Below are positions 38,901 to 46,089 of a stretch of 64,000 bases of DNA, one piece after another. Under the pieces are notes generated by a model. It saw only the letters and a list, made by a program, of their open reading frames with translations, had not been told where the DNA came from and did not search any database. The DNA comes from an uncultured Olleya sp. (GTDB taxonomy: Bacteria; Bacteroidota; Bacteroidia; Flavobacteriales; Flavobacteriaceae). A program made the position numbers and the translations under genes. Each line of letters opens with the position of its first letter. Within the stretch, counting starts at the first letter, position 1. Location of the stretch: assembly GCA_947503885.1 (NCBI GenBank), contig CANNFD010000002.1, positions 372,001 to 436,000 of the forward strand. Reading direction: 5' to 3'.

Positions 38901-39125
38901 CATCCCTTCTACACCATTAATTTGCTCTTCTATTGGTACAATTACACTTTGTAGTACTGTTTCTGCGTTGGCTCCTGGATATGCTGCAATCACTTTAATT
39001 GTTGGTGGTGCAATATCTGGATACTCTTCAATAGGTAAACTAGTTATACTTATAGCTCCTAATACAACTATAATTATAGATATTACCGTTGAAAGTACTG
39101 GTCTTTCAATAAATGTTTTTAACAT
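35988..39125 (-). CDS. RND multidrug efflux pump, AcrB/HAE1 family
   Basis: A 1045-residue inner-membrane proton-driven pump, full length for AcrB-type proteins. The first transmembrane helix is near residues 10-28 (VLSTVISIIIVVLGAISI); the proton relay shows GIVVDDAIVVVEAV (two aspartates, TM4) and GLLAKNAILIVEFA (lysine, TM10). Porter-domain motifs such as GVGDVSVF and APPTIKVIAAYPGANAETV are typical. Hydrophobic drugs, bile salts or lipids are common substrates; none can be chosen here. It lies 13 bp after the adaptor gene. Confidence 0.95.
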   Translation of the reverse strand: MLKTFIERPVLSTVISIIIVVLGAISITSLPIEEYPDIAPPTIKVIAAYPGANAETVLQSVIVPIEEQINGVEGMSYITSTASNNGTAEITVYFNQEMDADIAAVNVQNRVSRATPLLPQEVVQTGVTTQKQETSALMFLSMYSDNDDYDATFIQNYLKINVIPAMQRISGVGDVSVFSQQDYAMRIWLKPEKLAAYKLIPSDIAAALKEQNLEAAAGSLGENNGEAFTYTLTYSGRFKEEKQYGDIVIKALGNGEFLRLNDVATIELDAQSYSSNAMSLGHPAVFMGVFQTKGSNAREIIENIKTELEIVIKDLPDGLNIFVPYDTSLFLNASIQKVITTLLEAFFLVFLVVFIFLQDFRSTLIPAIAVPVSIIGTFFFLSVFGYSINLLTLFALVLAIGIVVDDAIVVVEAVHAKMDEGEKDAKTATITAMNEISGAIISITLVMAAVFIPVTFIKGPTGVFYEQFGVTLIIAILISAVNALTLSPALCALLLKNHKDDEELKGKGPLKRFFTVFNRGFNATVERYGKSLQFLYKKKWISALLLILAIVGIFWASKTTPTGFVPNEDRGIIFANIELPAGASLDRTDAVAKDLYTKMKGLEGVVGINFIKGRSLISGAGSNYGFGIIKLKDWGEREDPSLSANAITGKLFGIAATIPEAKIIFFSPPSIRGFGNSSGFEVNLLDKFGGEFTDLDKVNKEFAMALMAHPEIKYAQSSFNTAYPQYEMDVNVPLAKEKGVPINSIFSTLQGYIGGIYASDFSKFGKQFRVYIQALPNDRADVNALNSMYVRTDSGEMTPITQFVKLKRVYGPQSVTRFNLFNSTSITGATNDGYSTGDAIRVIEEEVAKLPSNYTVAYSGLTREEVNAGNQTAFIFALSILFVYFLLSAQYESYLLPFAVVLSIPFGVFGAYISTKFFGLENNIYFQIALIMLIGLLAKNAILIVEFALQRRKNGDSIVDAAILGAKSRLRPILMTSFAFILGLMPLVLAKGVGAEGNNSIGTGAVGGMLIGTILGVFVIPILFILFQWLQEKVSIKPAVQTIED

Positions 39126-39138
39126 GATCTATGTCTTT

Positions 39139-40269
39139 CTAGTTTTTAAATAATGTTGCAATAGGCTTAATTACCTCTTCAAAATCGGTTTCCTTAGGTG
39201 AGATTTCCATACCGTCTCTTAGTTTTCCAACTCCAGAAACAACTATAGTGTCTTTTGGAGCTATCCCTGCTTCAATAGCATATAAATTACCTACTGTTGC
39301 CTTTACTTTAACAATTGAAGTTTTTATTTTGTTACCCTCACCCAATTTAAATATCATGATGTTTCCTTGTTGCTCATAAGTTGCTTGTTGCGGAACAACA
39401 ATTGCATTTTCATAAACAGTAGGAATTTTAATGGTTCCACTATTACCATTTGTTAATAGTTGGTTTGGGTTATCAAAAACAGCTCTTAAGCTAACTGTAC
39501 CTGTGTTTTTGTTCACTTGCCCTGTACTAGTTTCGATTTTTCCTTTTTCAGAATAAGTACTCCCGTTTGCAAGAACTAAATCGATTGCAGAATAATTAGC
39601 TAGTTTTTCTTTTAAGTTTTTACCTTCAGCATTTTGCAAAAAGTCTAAATACTGAGCTTCGTTTAAACTAAAAAAAGCATACACTTTACTAATATCACTA
39701 ACGGTTGTTAGTGCGGTTGGATCTGCTGGGCTAACCAATGCACCTTCTCTAAAATTAATAGCCCCAACATAACCATCTACTGGGCTTTTAATTGTACCGT
39801 ATCCAATATTAGCAGAAATACTACTATAATTGGCCTTAGCTTGCGCTAAATTAGCCTTAGCAGTTTCTAATTGTACTGGACTAATAATGTTTTTTTGGAC
39901 TAATGGCAATAATTTATTTACCTCAACCTGTGCTACATTAACACGTGCTTTAGCTGCACCTGCATCTTGATTTAAAGACTGAGTTTCTAATCTAAATAAG
40001 ACTTGACCTTTACGGACTTTTTGTCCCTCGTCGACCAATACTTTTTGGATGTAACCAGATGTTTTAGCTCTTACCTCACTATTTATTACCCCTTCTATAT
40101 TTGTTGGGTAATTTTGATAACCTGTTACAGTTTTAGCTTGTAATTGAGTTACAGGGTATGGTGCTGGTGGCGCTGGTGCTACAGCTTGACCTTCTTGCTT
40201 ATTCCCACAGCTTAAAACGACTAAAAAAACGCTTAGCGTTAGTAATGTTAAAACTTTATTATGTCTCAT
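39139..40269 (-). CDS. RND periplasmic adaptor (membrane-fusion) lipoprotein
   Basis: A 376-residue AcrA-type adaptor with a lipobox (VVLSC, about residue 21). The lipoyl halves are VRAKTSGYIQKVLVDEGQKVRKGQVLF and GYVGAINFREGALVSPADPTALTTV (parts of residues 65-95 and 165-195), bracketing a helical hairpin of about 70 residues; the beta-barrel and membrane-proximal domains follow. It links the pump to the TolC-like channel. It is the second gene of the operon, 12 bp after the GbsR-like regulator. Confidence 0.93.
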   Translation of the reverse strand: MRHNKVLTLLTLSVFLVVLSCGNKQEGQAVAPAPPAPYPVTQLQAKTVTGYQNYPTNIEGVINSEVRAKTSGYIQKVLVDEGQKVRKGQVLFRLETQSLNQDAGAAKARVNVAQVEVNKLLPLVQKNIISPVQLETAKANLAQAKANYSSISANIGYGTIKSPVDGYVGAINFREGALVSPADPTALTTVSDISKVYAFFSLNEAQYLDFLQNAEGKNLKEKLANYSAIDLVLANGSTYSEKGKIETSTGQVNKNTGTVSLRAVFDNPNQLLTNGNSGTIKIPTVYENAIVVPQQATYEQQGNIMIFKLGEGNKIKTSIVKVKATVGNLYAIEAGIAPKDTIVVSGVGKLRDGMEISPKETDFEEVIKPIATLFKN

Positions 40270-40281
40270 TTTTATGTTAGT

Positions 40282-40782
40282 TTAGATATCGAATTGTTTG
40301 TCTATTATTTTTGCTCTTAACTCTTGAATAGAAGCAGATGCGCCTTCTATAAATTTGATATAGTCATTATGAAAATTTAAATCAAAAAGCTCTTCTTGAT
40401 TGTCTATCTTATTGTTATTTGTGTGTTCTTTATAGTCTTTAATCTCTAAGTGAAGTGCTTTTACTTCTTTCCACTCTTCAATCATATTATCTATATGATT
40501 AATTATCATGTCTTTATTAATGATAAAATACTTTTTACGGTCTCCGGTTTTTGTAAAGTATACAATCTTGTTTAAGTCTTGTAAGTGGTTTAAATGCGTA
40601 GAAATAGTACTTTTGCTTGCACATAACAGACTAACCATATCTTCAAAAGTGCTTCCTTTTTTACCAGTTAAAATAATATAAGATAGTATACGAGCAGCTA
40701 CTGGTGCTAGTTGCTCTCTTTTTTCAATATGAACTCCTAGTTTTTCTACTAGTGCCATTTTTTCTTTACAAATATCTTTCAT
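40282..40782 (-). CDS. GbsR/MarR-family transcriptional regulator
   Basis: A 166-residue winged-helix regulator of the GbsR type. The DNA-binding part reads GSTFEDMVSLLCASKSTISTHLNHLQDLNKI (residues about 44-74), preceded by the conserved APVAARILSYIILTG, and followed by a long helix and acidic C-terminus. It heads the efflux operon and probably represses it through the palindrome at 40851-40880. ATG at 40815 is an alternative start; MKDICKEK (40782) is the form I recall for relatives. Confidence 0.86.
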   Translation of the reverse strand: MKDICKEKMALVEKLGVHIEKREQLAPVAARILSYIILTGKKGSTFEDMVSLLCASKSTISTHLNHLQDLNKIVYFTKTGDRKKYFIINKDMIINHIDNMIEEWKEVKALHLEIKDYKEHTNNNKIDNQEELFDLNFHNDYIKFIEGASASIQELRAKIIDKQFDI

Positions 40783-40836
40783 CTTATAGGTTTCTAATTT
40801 TAGATAAGAATACATTTACTTACATAAAATTTGATG

Positions 40837-40844
40837 CAAATATA
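40837..40844 (-). promoter_or_regulatory. -7 element of the efflux operon
   Basis: Read on the minus strand: TATATTTG, followed by C, a strong TAnnTTTG match. Transcription should start near 40830 and run into the GbsR-like gene. Confidence 0.58.
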
Positions 40845-40850
40845 AATACA

Positions 40851-40880
40851 GGTTCGGAAAAAACCGAACTAACCGAAGTT
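40851..40880. promoter_or_regulatory. palindromic operator in the efflux promoter
   Basis: GTTCGG and CCGAAC face each other across A6 (40852-40869), and a second dyad AACT-AACCGA-AGTT (40867-40880) overlaps it. Both lie directly upstream of the -7 element, covering the -33 region, where a bound GbsR-like or TetR repressor would block RNA polymerase. Confidence 0.6.
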
Positions 40881-40894
40881 AAAATGTTGTTAAA

Positions 40895-40923
40895 TAAAAA
40901 AGCCGACTGTTAACAGTCGGCTT
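40895..40923 (-). terminator. rho-independent terminator of pheS
   Basis: AAAGCCGACTGTT and AACAGTCGGCTTT form a perfect stem; the minus strand then has T6. It lies 23 bp after the pheS stop and insulates the efflux promoter. Confidence 0.85.
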
Positions 40924-40945
40924 TGTAATATATTTTATTGCTTTT

Positions 40946-41965
40946 TTATAAGGCAGATTTAAATTGTTCTAAAAATCTAACATCGTTTTCGCTTAGTAAT
41001 CTAATGTCGCTAATTTGATGTAATAACATTGCAATACGATCGATCCCTACACCAAAAGCAAACCCTGAATACTCGTTAGCATCAATACCACAATTGGTTA
41101 ATACATTAGGGTCTACCATACCACAACCTCCAATTTCTAACCAACCGGTTCCTTTGGTAATTTTATGATCTGTTTCTGTTTCTAGCCCCCAGTACACATC
41201 TATTTCTGCACTTGGCTCTGTAAACGGAAAGTATGATGGACGTAGTCTAATTTTAGATTTACCAAACAGCTCTGTTGTAAAATATTGCAGCGTTTGCTTT
41301 AAGTCTGCAAAACTCACATCTTTATCTATATATAACCCTTCTACTTGATGGAAAAAACAGTGTGATCTTGACGAAATAGCTTCGTTACGATATACACGAC
41401 CTGGTGATATTGTACGTATTGGCGGTTTATTGTTTTCCATATAACGAACTTGTACAGAACTTGTATGTGTACGTAATAAGATGTCTGGATTAGTTTGCAC
41501 AAAAAACGTATCCTGCATGTCTCTTGCTGGGTGATATTCTGGCAAGTTAAGTGCTGTAAAGTTGTGCCAATCGTCCTCAATCTCTGGACCTTCGCTTACA
41601 TTAAACCCAATATTAGAAAAGATATCTATAATTTGGTTTTTTACTATTGATATTGGATGACGTGACCCAATGTTTATTGGTTGACCTGGACGGGATAAAT
41701 CACCACTTATTCCTGCGTCTTGTGTATTGTTTTCTAGCTCTTCTTTTAAAGCATTTACTTTATTTTGAGCTGTGTTTTTAAGGGTATTAATAGCTTGTCC
41801 GAATTCTTTTTTTTGATCGTTTGCTACGTTCTTGAACTCGGCAAAATAATCATTAAGCAATCCTTTTTTACCTAAATATTTGATACGAAATGCTTCAACC
41901 TCATCCTTGGTTTGTGCCTTAAATGCTTCAGCTTCTGCTATTAGTTCTTTTATTTTGTCTATCAT
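40946..41965 (-). CDS. pheS: phenylalanine--tRNA ligase alpha subunit
   Basis: A 339-residue PheS. The N-terminal coiled-coil that grips tRNA-Phe is at residues 1-85; the class II core follows with HPISIVKNQIIDIFSNIGF, motif 2 (RTISPGRVYRNEAISSRSHCFFHQVEGLYID in part), and motif 3 (GFAFGVGIDRIAMLLHQI). FTEPSAEIDVYWG and EIGGCGMVDPNVL are alpha-subunit hallmarks. pheT is not adjacent in this window, a separated arrangement usual for the phylum. Copy B of the dispersed repeat lies upstream. Confidence 0.96.
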   Translation of the reverse strand: MIDKIKELIAEAEAFKAQTKDEVEAFRIKYLGKKGLLNDYFAEFKNVANDQKKEFGQAINTLKNTAQNKVNALKEELENNTQDAGISGDLSRPGQPINIGSRHPISIVKNQIIDIFSNIGFNVSEGPEIEDDWHNFTALNLPEYHPARDMQDTFFVQTNPDILLRTHTSSVQVRYMENNKPPIRTISPGRVYRNEAISSRSHCFFHQVEGLYIDKDVSFADLKQTLQYFTTELFGKSKIRLRPSYFPFTEPSAEIDVYWGLETETDHKITKGTGWLEIGGCGMVDPNVLTNCGIDANEYSGFAFGVGIDRIAMLLHQISDIRLLSENDVRFLEQFKSAL

Positions 41966-42008
41966 GATCTTCTAAATGGTTGGCAAATTTATGAATTTTA
42001 TCGTGATT

Positions 42009-42106
42009 TGCGTTAGCGATAGAGGCATTTGTTGAAGCTCTTTTATTTGCCAAAAGCAAATATAAAGCGACTGCCAAAAGCGCGACCCTTGTGGTAACGC
42101 CCAAAA
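42009..42106 (-). repeat. dispersed intergenic repeat, copy B
   Basis: On the minus strand it starts TTTTGGGCGTTACCACAAGG and ends CTATCGCTAACGCA, matching copy A at 33379-33471 at both ends. The middle differs in sequence but again forms a hairpin (TATTTGC pairing with GCAAATA, 42042-42067). It begins 1 bp after the stop codon of the minus-strand gene at 42108 and lies before pheS. Confidence 0.75.
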
Positions 42107-42107
42107 G

Positions 42108-42464
42108 TTATTTAATATACTGGGTTTCTAGAAAGTAGTTAACGATTGCTTCTTTCATTAAAATGCTTTGTTCTCCTGCTTTAAGGTTTGGTAGCTCTTC
42201 TTTTGCTTTGTAGTGTGGCCATCCGTCTTCATCCACAAACTCGAACTCATAATAACCATATGGTGTCAATAATTTACAAATTGCTATATGCATCAGGTCT
42301 AATTTGTGGTCTTTTTTAAATTTACGCTCTAATTGACCTAATTCTTGCACACCTATTAAATATATTATTGCATCTAAGTCTAGGGTGTCTCCATCTGCAA
42401 ATTGGTTGGATAGTCTAGTAACTACCTCTTGCCATCTCTCTTTTAACTGTTCGTCTCTTGCCAT
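42108..42464 (-). CDS. conserved hypothetical protein (118 residues)
   Basis: A small soluble protein, largely helical at the N-terminus (ERWQEVVTRLSNQF), then DLDAIIYLIGVQELGQLERKF, KLDLMHIAICKLLTPYGYYEF and a short beta part (VDEDGWPHY). It has no signal peptide or membrane segment. The block LIGVQELG and the histidine-containing DLMHIAICKLL look conserved from what I recall in Bacteroidota, but no function is known. It diverges from cvpA over a shared promoter region. Confidence 0.75.
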   Translation of the reverse strand: MARDEQLKERWQEVVTRLSNQFADGDTLDLDAIIYLIGVQELGQLERKFKKDHKLDLMHIAICKLLTPYGYYEFEFVDEDGWPHYKAKEELPNLKAGEQSILMKEAIVNYFLETQYIK

Positions 42465-42480
42465 AATTATTTTAAAGTCG

Positions 42481-42488
42481 CAAAGTTA
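42481..42488 (-). promoter_or_regulatory. -7 element of the gene at 42108-42464
   Basis: On the minus strand: TAACTTTG then C, an exact consensus match 16 bp upstream of the ATG. It lies 3 bp from the opposing -7 element of cvpA. Confidence 0.58.
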
Positions 42489-42491
42489 ATT

Positions 42492-42499
42492 TATATTTG
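42492..42499 (+). promoter_or_regulatory. -7 element of cvpA
   Basis: TATATTTG on the plus strand, 16 bp upstream of the cvpA ATG; overlaps the promoter of the divergent gene. Confidence 0.58.
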
Positions 42500-42515
42500 T
42501 CTAAAATCTAATAAT

Positions 42516-43058
42516 ATGGCTGTAATTGATATTGTTTTGGGTGCTTTACTTTTATTTGGTTTAGTGCGCGGATTGTTTAAAGGGCTTTTTGTAGAATTAG
42601 CCTCTATTGTTGCATTAATTGCAGGTGTTTATGGCGCAATACATTTTAGCTATTTTGTTGCAGAGTTTTTAATGGATAAAACGTCTTGGAATGAGAAAAC
42701 CATTAATACCACTGCTTTTGCTATTACTTTTGTAGTGATAATCTTGGTTATTAGTTTGGCAGGAAAAGCATTAACTAAATTAGCAGATTTTGCGTCTTTA
42801 GGTATACTTAATAAATTATTGGGAGCTGCTTTTGGGGCACTTAAAATTGGTTTAATTTTAAGTGTTTTGTTAATTGTTTTTGATAAAATGAATAATACCA
42901 TCCCCTTTGTTGAAGAGGATGATATTAAAGATTCTATCTTATATGCGCCTGTTAAGTCTTTAGCGCCAATGGTTTTTCCTAGTATTATTAAATCTGATAC
43001 TGAGGAAGAAGATCCTATTATTGACCCTGCTGAACCTACAAACGAATCTGAAGCTTAG
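42516..43058 (+). CDS. cvpA: CvpA-family membrane protein
   Basis: A 180-residue inner-membrane protein with four hydrophobic segments (IDIVLGALLLFGLVRGLFKG, LASIVALIAGVYGAIH, TAFAITFVVIILVISLAG, LLGAAFGALKIGLILSVLLIVF split across residues 4-130). The RGLFKGLFVELAS block is the family signature. CvpA is needed for colicin V production and, in enterobacteria, for bile-salt resistance; its molecular action is unsettled. The C-terminal tail is acidic. It converges on the carbonic anhydrase gene with 3 bp between. Confidence 0.86.
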   Translation: MAVIDIVLGALLLFGLVRGLFKGLFVELASIVALIAGVYGAIHFSYFVAEFLMDKTSWNEKTINTTAFAITFVVIILVISLAGKALTKLADFASLGILNKLLGAAFGALKIGLILSVLLIVFDKMNNTIPFVEEDDIKDSILYAPVKSLAPMVFPSIIKSDTEEEDPIIDPAEPTNESEA

Positions 43059-43061
43059 GTG

Positions 43062-43688
43062 TTAATCTAAGTGATAGATTTGCATTATGTCTTCTAAATA
43101 GTGTTCGAAATCTATTTTAAGATCAATTAATTTTCCAGAGTGCACGTCAAATACCCACCCGTGTACTTTTAATCCTCTATCTCTGAAGGCTTTTTGTACT
43201 GCTGCTGTTTTAATTAAGTTTACGCATTGCTCTTTAACATTAAGCTCTACTAATTTGTCGTATTTTTTATCTTCGTCTGTAATTTTATTTAATTCGTCAG
43301 AATGAATTCTATATACGTCTCTAATATTTCTTAACCATGGATTTAAAATCCCTAAATCAGCAGATTGCATAGCTGCTTTTACACCACCACAACCGTAATG
43401 GCCACAAACAATAACATGTTTAACTTTTAAATGGTCTACAGCGTAGTTTACTACAGACATTACATTTAAATCTATACTAATCACCATATTAGCAATGTTT
43501 CTGTGCACAAATACTTCTCCTGGTTTAGCACCCATTAGTTCTTCTGCAGTCGCACGACTATCAGAACAACCTATGTATAACAACTCTGGTGTTTGTCCTT
43601 TACCTAACTCTTCAAAATAATTTTTATCTGTTGATAATTTGTCTTCTATCCAAGACTTGTTGTTTTCAAATACTTTTTTTAAATCCAT
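43062..43688 (-). CDS. beta-class carbonic anhydrase
   Basis: A 208-residue beta-carbonic anhydrase that interconverts CO2 and bicarbonate. Zinc ligands are Cys41 (GCSDSR, with the Asp43/Arg45 dyad), His97 and Cys100 (CGHYGCGG). VHRNIANMV is the conserved substrate-side block. It is translated 4 bp after the SulP transporter gene on the same strand, so the pair probably handles bicarbonate uptake and conversion together. Confidence 0.94.
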   Translation of the reverse strand: MDLKKVFENNKSWIEDKLSTDKNYFEELGKGQTPELLYIGCSDSRATAEELMGAKPGEVFVHRNIANMVISIDLNVMSVVNYAVDHLKVKHVIVCGHYGCGGVKAAMQSADLGILNPWLRNIRDVYRIHSDELNKITDEDKKYDKLVELNVKEQCVNLIKTAAVQKAFRDRGLKVHGWVFDVHSGKLIDLKIDFEHYLEDIMQIYHLD

Positions 43689-43692
43689 ATCT

Positions 43693-45561
43693 TTAATTTT
43701 TAAATTCGTCTTTTACATTAGTTTTTACCCAGTCTAAACAGGTATCAAAATTTTTGAAAATATGCTCATTAGGTATTAAATCTGGAATAATATCTATACG
43801 TTCCATCATATACCTTGGTTGTTTTAATAAATTTACAAAAAGCACAGTTATGTTTTGTCTTTTTAAGTCTATTAACACATCTTCCATAGCATACAATCCT
43901 GATTGATCCATATACTGCATCCGTCCTAATCTAATTACAACTGTTTTAGCAGTAGACGGAATTTGTTTTGAAAGTGCTAAAAAATCTGATGTTGACCCAA
44001 AAAACAAAGGTCCTTTTAAGTGCTTAATAAACACTTCCTCTTTTAATGCAGTAGGAAAGCCATACTCGTCAGGCCAAGCCTCTTCTTTTAAAGACTTAAC
44101 ATCAGATCGTTTTGCTGTTAGGTCTCCAATTGTTTTCATAAATAATAATGAAGATATAACTAACCCTATACCAACTGCATATACTAAATCCCAAAAAGTA
44201 GACAGTAACAATACTACCAACATAATCATGACTTCCGAACTTAATTTTAATGGCCCGATTTTTATGTCTTTTGGTAAATACGGAATAGCTTTTAACCCTT
44301 TATAATCCATTACTCCAATACCTACAGTAATTAAAATACCTGCTAATACTGCTGCCGGAATTTTTGAAGCTACCGGTCCTAATCCTAACATGATTACAAA
44401 TAACATAACACCAGCAATCATCCCAGACAATCTTGTTTTACCACCTGCGTTGATATTTACTACTGTTCTAATTGTTGCTCCTGCTCCAGGTAGCCCTCCA
44501 AATATTGCTGCTATACTATTACCAATACCTTGTCCTACTAACTCTTTATTAGGCTTATGTTTGGTCTTGGTCATATTATCTGCAACTACGCTTGTTAGCA
44601 ATGAGTCAATTGCACCTAAAAGTGCTAAAGATAATGCTGTAAAAATATATGGTGTAAGAGTGGCAATACTAAACTTGGAAAATATTTCTAATTGCGGAAT
44701 TGGTAGTCCTGTTGGTATTTCTTCAATTTGTTTGTAGTCCAAACCAAATCCATAAGCAACACCTGAAACCACAACTAATGCTACTAGTGCACTTGGTACT
44801 TTGGTAGTAATCCGTTTAAAACCAAAGACGATAAAAATAGTTACTAAAGCTAAAATCAACTCTAATTTGTTAATGCTTTTTAAAGCTCTTGGCAACACTT
44901 TTAACGTACCTAATACCCCTGAAGCTTCCTTTTTAGCAAGAGTTTTAGACTCTTTTGCTATGTCTTCTTGGGATATTTGATTAGCTTTTTCTATAGTTGA
45001 CTTAAAGTCTTCTAAAACTAATATGTCTTTTCCTGCTTCTTCTTTTAAAATATTTTCTAAAATAACCTCTTCTGCTTGAGGTTTAAATTTTTCAACAAAT
45101 GCCTCGTCCTCTTTTGGATAATAACCAATTGCTGGTAAAATTTGAGTCACTAAAATTATAACACCAATAGCTGTCATAAAACCAGATACTACCGGATATG
45201 GGATGTATTTAATATATTTTCCAAAACCTAACAGCCCTAATCCTATTTGAAATAGCCCTGCTAATAAGAAAACAGTTAATATATAAGGTAGTGCTTTACC
45301 CACATCCCCTTCGTGTGTTGCTATTATACCAGCAATAACGACCATACTTACGGCTGTCATTGGTGCTGTTGGCCCTGATATTTGAGTTGGTGTACCTCCA
45401 AAAAAGGCAGCGAAAAAACTAATAAAAATAGCTCCATATAAACCTGCACTAGGTCCTAAACCGGAGGAGACCCCAAATGCTAAGGCTAAAGGTAAAGCTA
45501 CAATACCAGCTGTAATACCTCCAAAAGCATCTCCTTTTAAATGGCTAAAAAAATTCTTCAT
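43693..45561 (-). CDS. SulP-family anion transporter with STAS domain
   Basis: A 622-residue SulP/SLC26 protein. The hallmark PLALAFGVSSGLGPSAGLYG lies in TM1, and SGPTAPMTAV in TM3; the C-terminal STAS domain (about 520-615) has GRMQYMDQSGLYAMEDVL. Residues about 148-232 form a long hydrophilic, partly helical insertion between transmembrane segments, not present in BicA-like proteins that I know. The downstream carbonic anhydrase suggests bicarbonate as substrate, although sulfate or another anion remains possible. Confidence 0.91.
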   Translation of the reverse strand: MKNFFSHLKGDAFGGITAGIVALPLALAFGVSSGLGPSAGLYGAIFISFFAAFFGGTPTQISGPTAPMTAVSMVVIAGIIATHEGDVGKALPYILTVFLLAGLFQIGLGLLGFGKYIKYIPYPVVSGFMTAIGVIILVTQILPAIGYYPKEDEAFVEKFKPQAEEVILENILKEEAGKDILVLEDFKSTIEKANQISQEDIAKESKTLAKKEASGVLGTLKVLPRALKSINKLELILALVTIFIVFGFKRITTKVPSALVALVVVSGVAYGFGLDYKQIEEIPTGLPIPQLEIFSKFSIATLTPYIFTALSLALLGAIDSLLTSVVADNMTKTKHKPNKELVGQGIGNSIAAIFGGLPGAGATIRTVVNINAGGKTRLSGMIAGVMLFVIMLGLGPVASKIPAAVLAGILITVGIGVMDYKGLKAIPYLPKDIKIGPLKLSSEVMIMLVVLLLSTFWDLVYAVGIGLVISSLLFMKTIGDLTAKRSDVKSLKEEAWPDEYGFPTALKEEVFIKHLKGPLFFGSTSDFLALSKQIPSTAKTVVIRLGRMQYMDQSGLYAMEDVLIDLKRQNITVLFVNLLKQPRYMMERIDIIPDLIPNEHIFKNFDTCLDWVKTNVKDEFKN

Positions 45562-45718
45562 AGTTTATGATTGATTTGAAATTAAATTAACGACTTACCT
45601 AAAAATGTAGCGTTAAAATATTGCTTTTATATTAAAAAATAATAATTTTTTGTTGTTAATCACTTCTAATACCTTCTTTTTACGAAGCATATTAATAGTT
45701 GATTACTAATAATTTATA

Positions 45719-45736
45719 CTGAACTTACAAGTTCAG
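45719..45736. terminator. weak hairpin after the bat operon
   Basis: CTGAACTT and AAGTTCAG pair around AC, 11 bp after the stop of the 94-residue gene. There is no good U-run, so termination is uncertain. Confidence 0.35.
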
Positions 45737-45747
45737 GTCTTGAGAAA

Positions 45748-46032
45748 TTATAAATTAAATTCGGGAGGAGGGGATACTAAATTGAGGTGTGGCTTAGGAT
45801 AGATTTTATAATGATATCCTAAATGTTTAGTATTATTTAAATTGTCTAAATAAGCATCTTCAATGGACTGAGAAACTATTACTAAGTTTAAGTTTTTGGT
45901 TTCTTCTTCTTCAGATAAGCTGTAAAACACAGAAACATCAACACTGTCATCCATTGCAACAATTATTGATGGCGCTGTAATTAGAGCCAAAAATAAGATT
46001 GTAAAAAAAATGGATATTGCGTTTCGGTACAT
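45748..46032 (-). CDS. small exported or membrane-anchored protein (94 residues)
   Basis: The product has an N-terminal hydrophobic segment (ISIFFTILFLALITAPSIIVA) that may be a signal anchor, an acidic stretch (SLSEEEETKNL), and a conserved-looking C-terminus VSPPPEFNL. The SPPPEF ending is one I associate with short flavobacterial proteins of unknown role. It lies 57 bp after batE on the same strand and could be the last gene of that operon, although the gap also allows a separate promoter. Confidence 0.65.
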   Translation of the reverse strand: MYRNAISIFFTILFLALITAPSIIVAMDDSVDVSVFYSLSEEEETKNLNLVIVSQSIEDAYLDNLNNTKHLGYHYKIYPKPHLNLVSPPPEFNL

Positions 46033-46089
46033 ATTTGCTTTTTACTTAAACAAATATAACTAAAGAAACATTTTGTTGTTAAGGAATAT

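Noticed and set aside
33379-42106. The two 95-bp repeats as integron attC sites
   Set aside because: The ends resemble attC in having GCGTTA-type cores, but RYYYAAC/GTTRRRY boxes are not satisfied, no integrase is present and the flanking genes are core genes.
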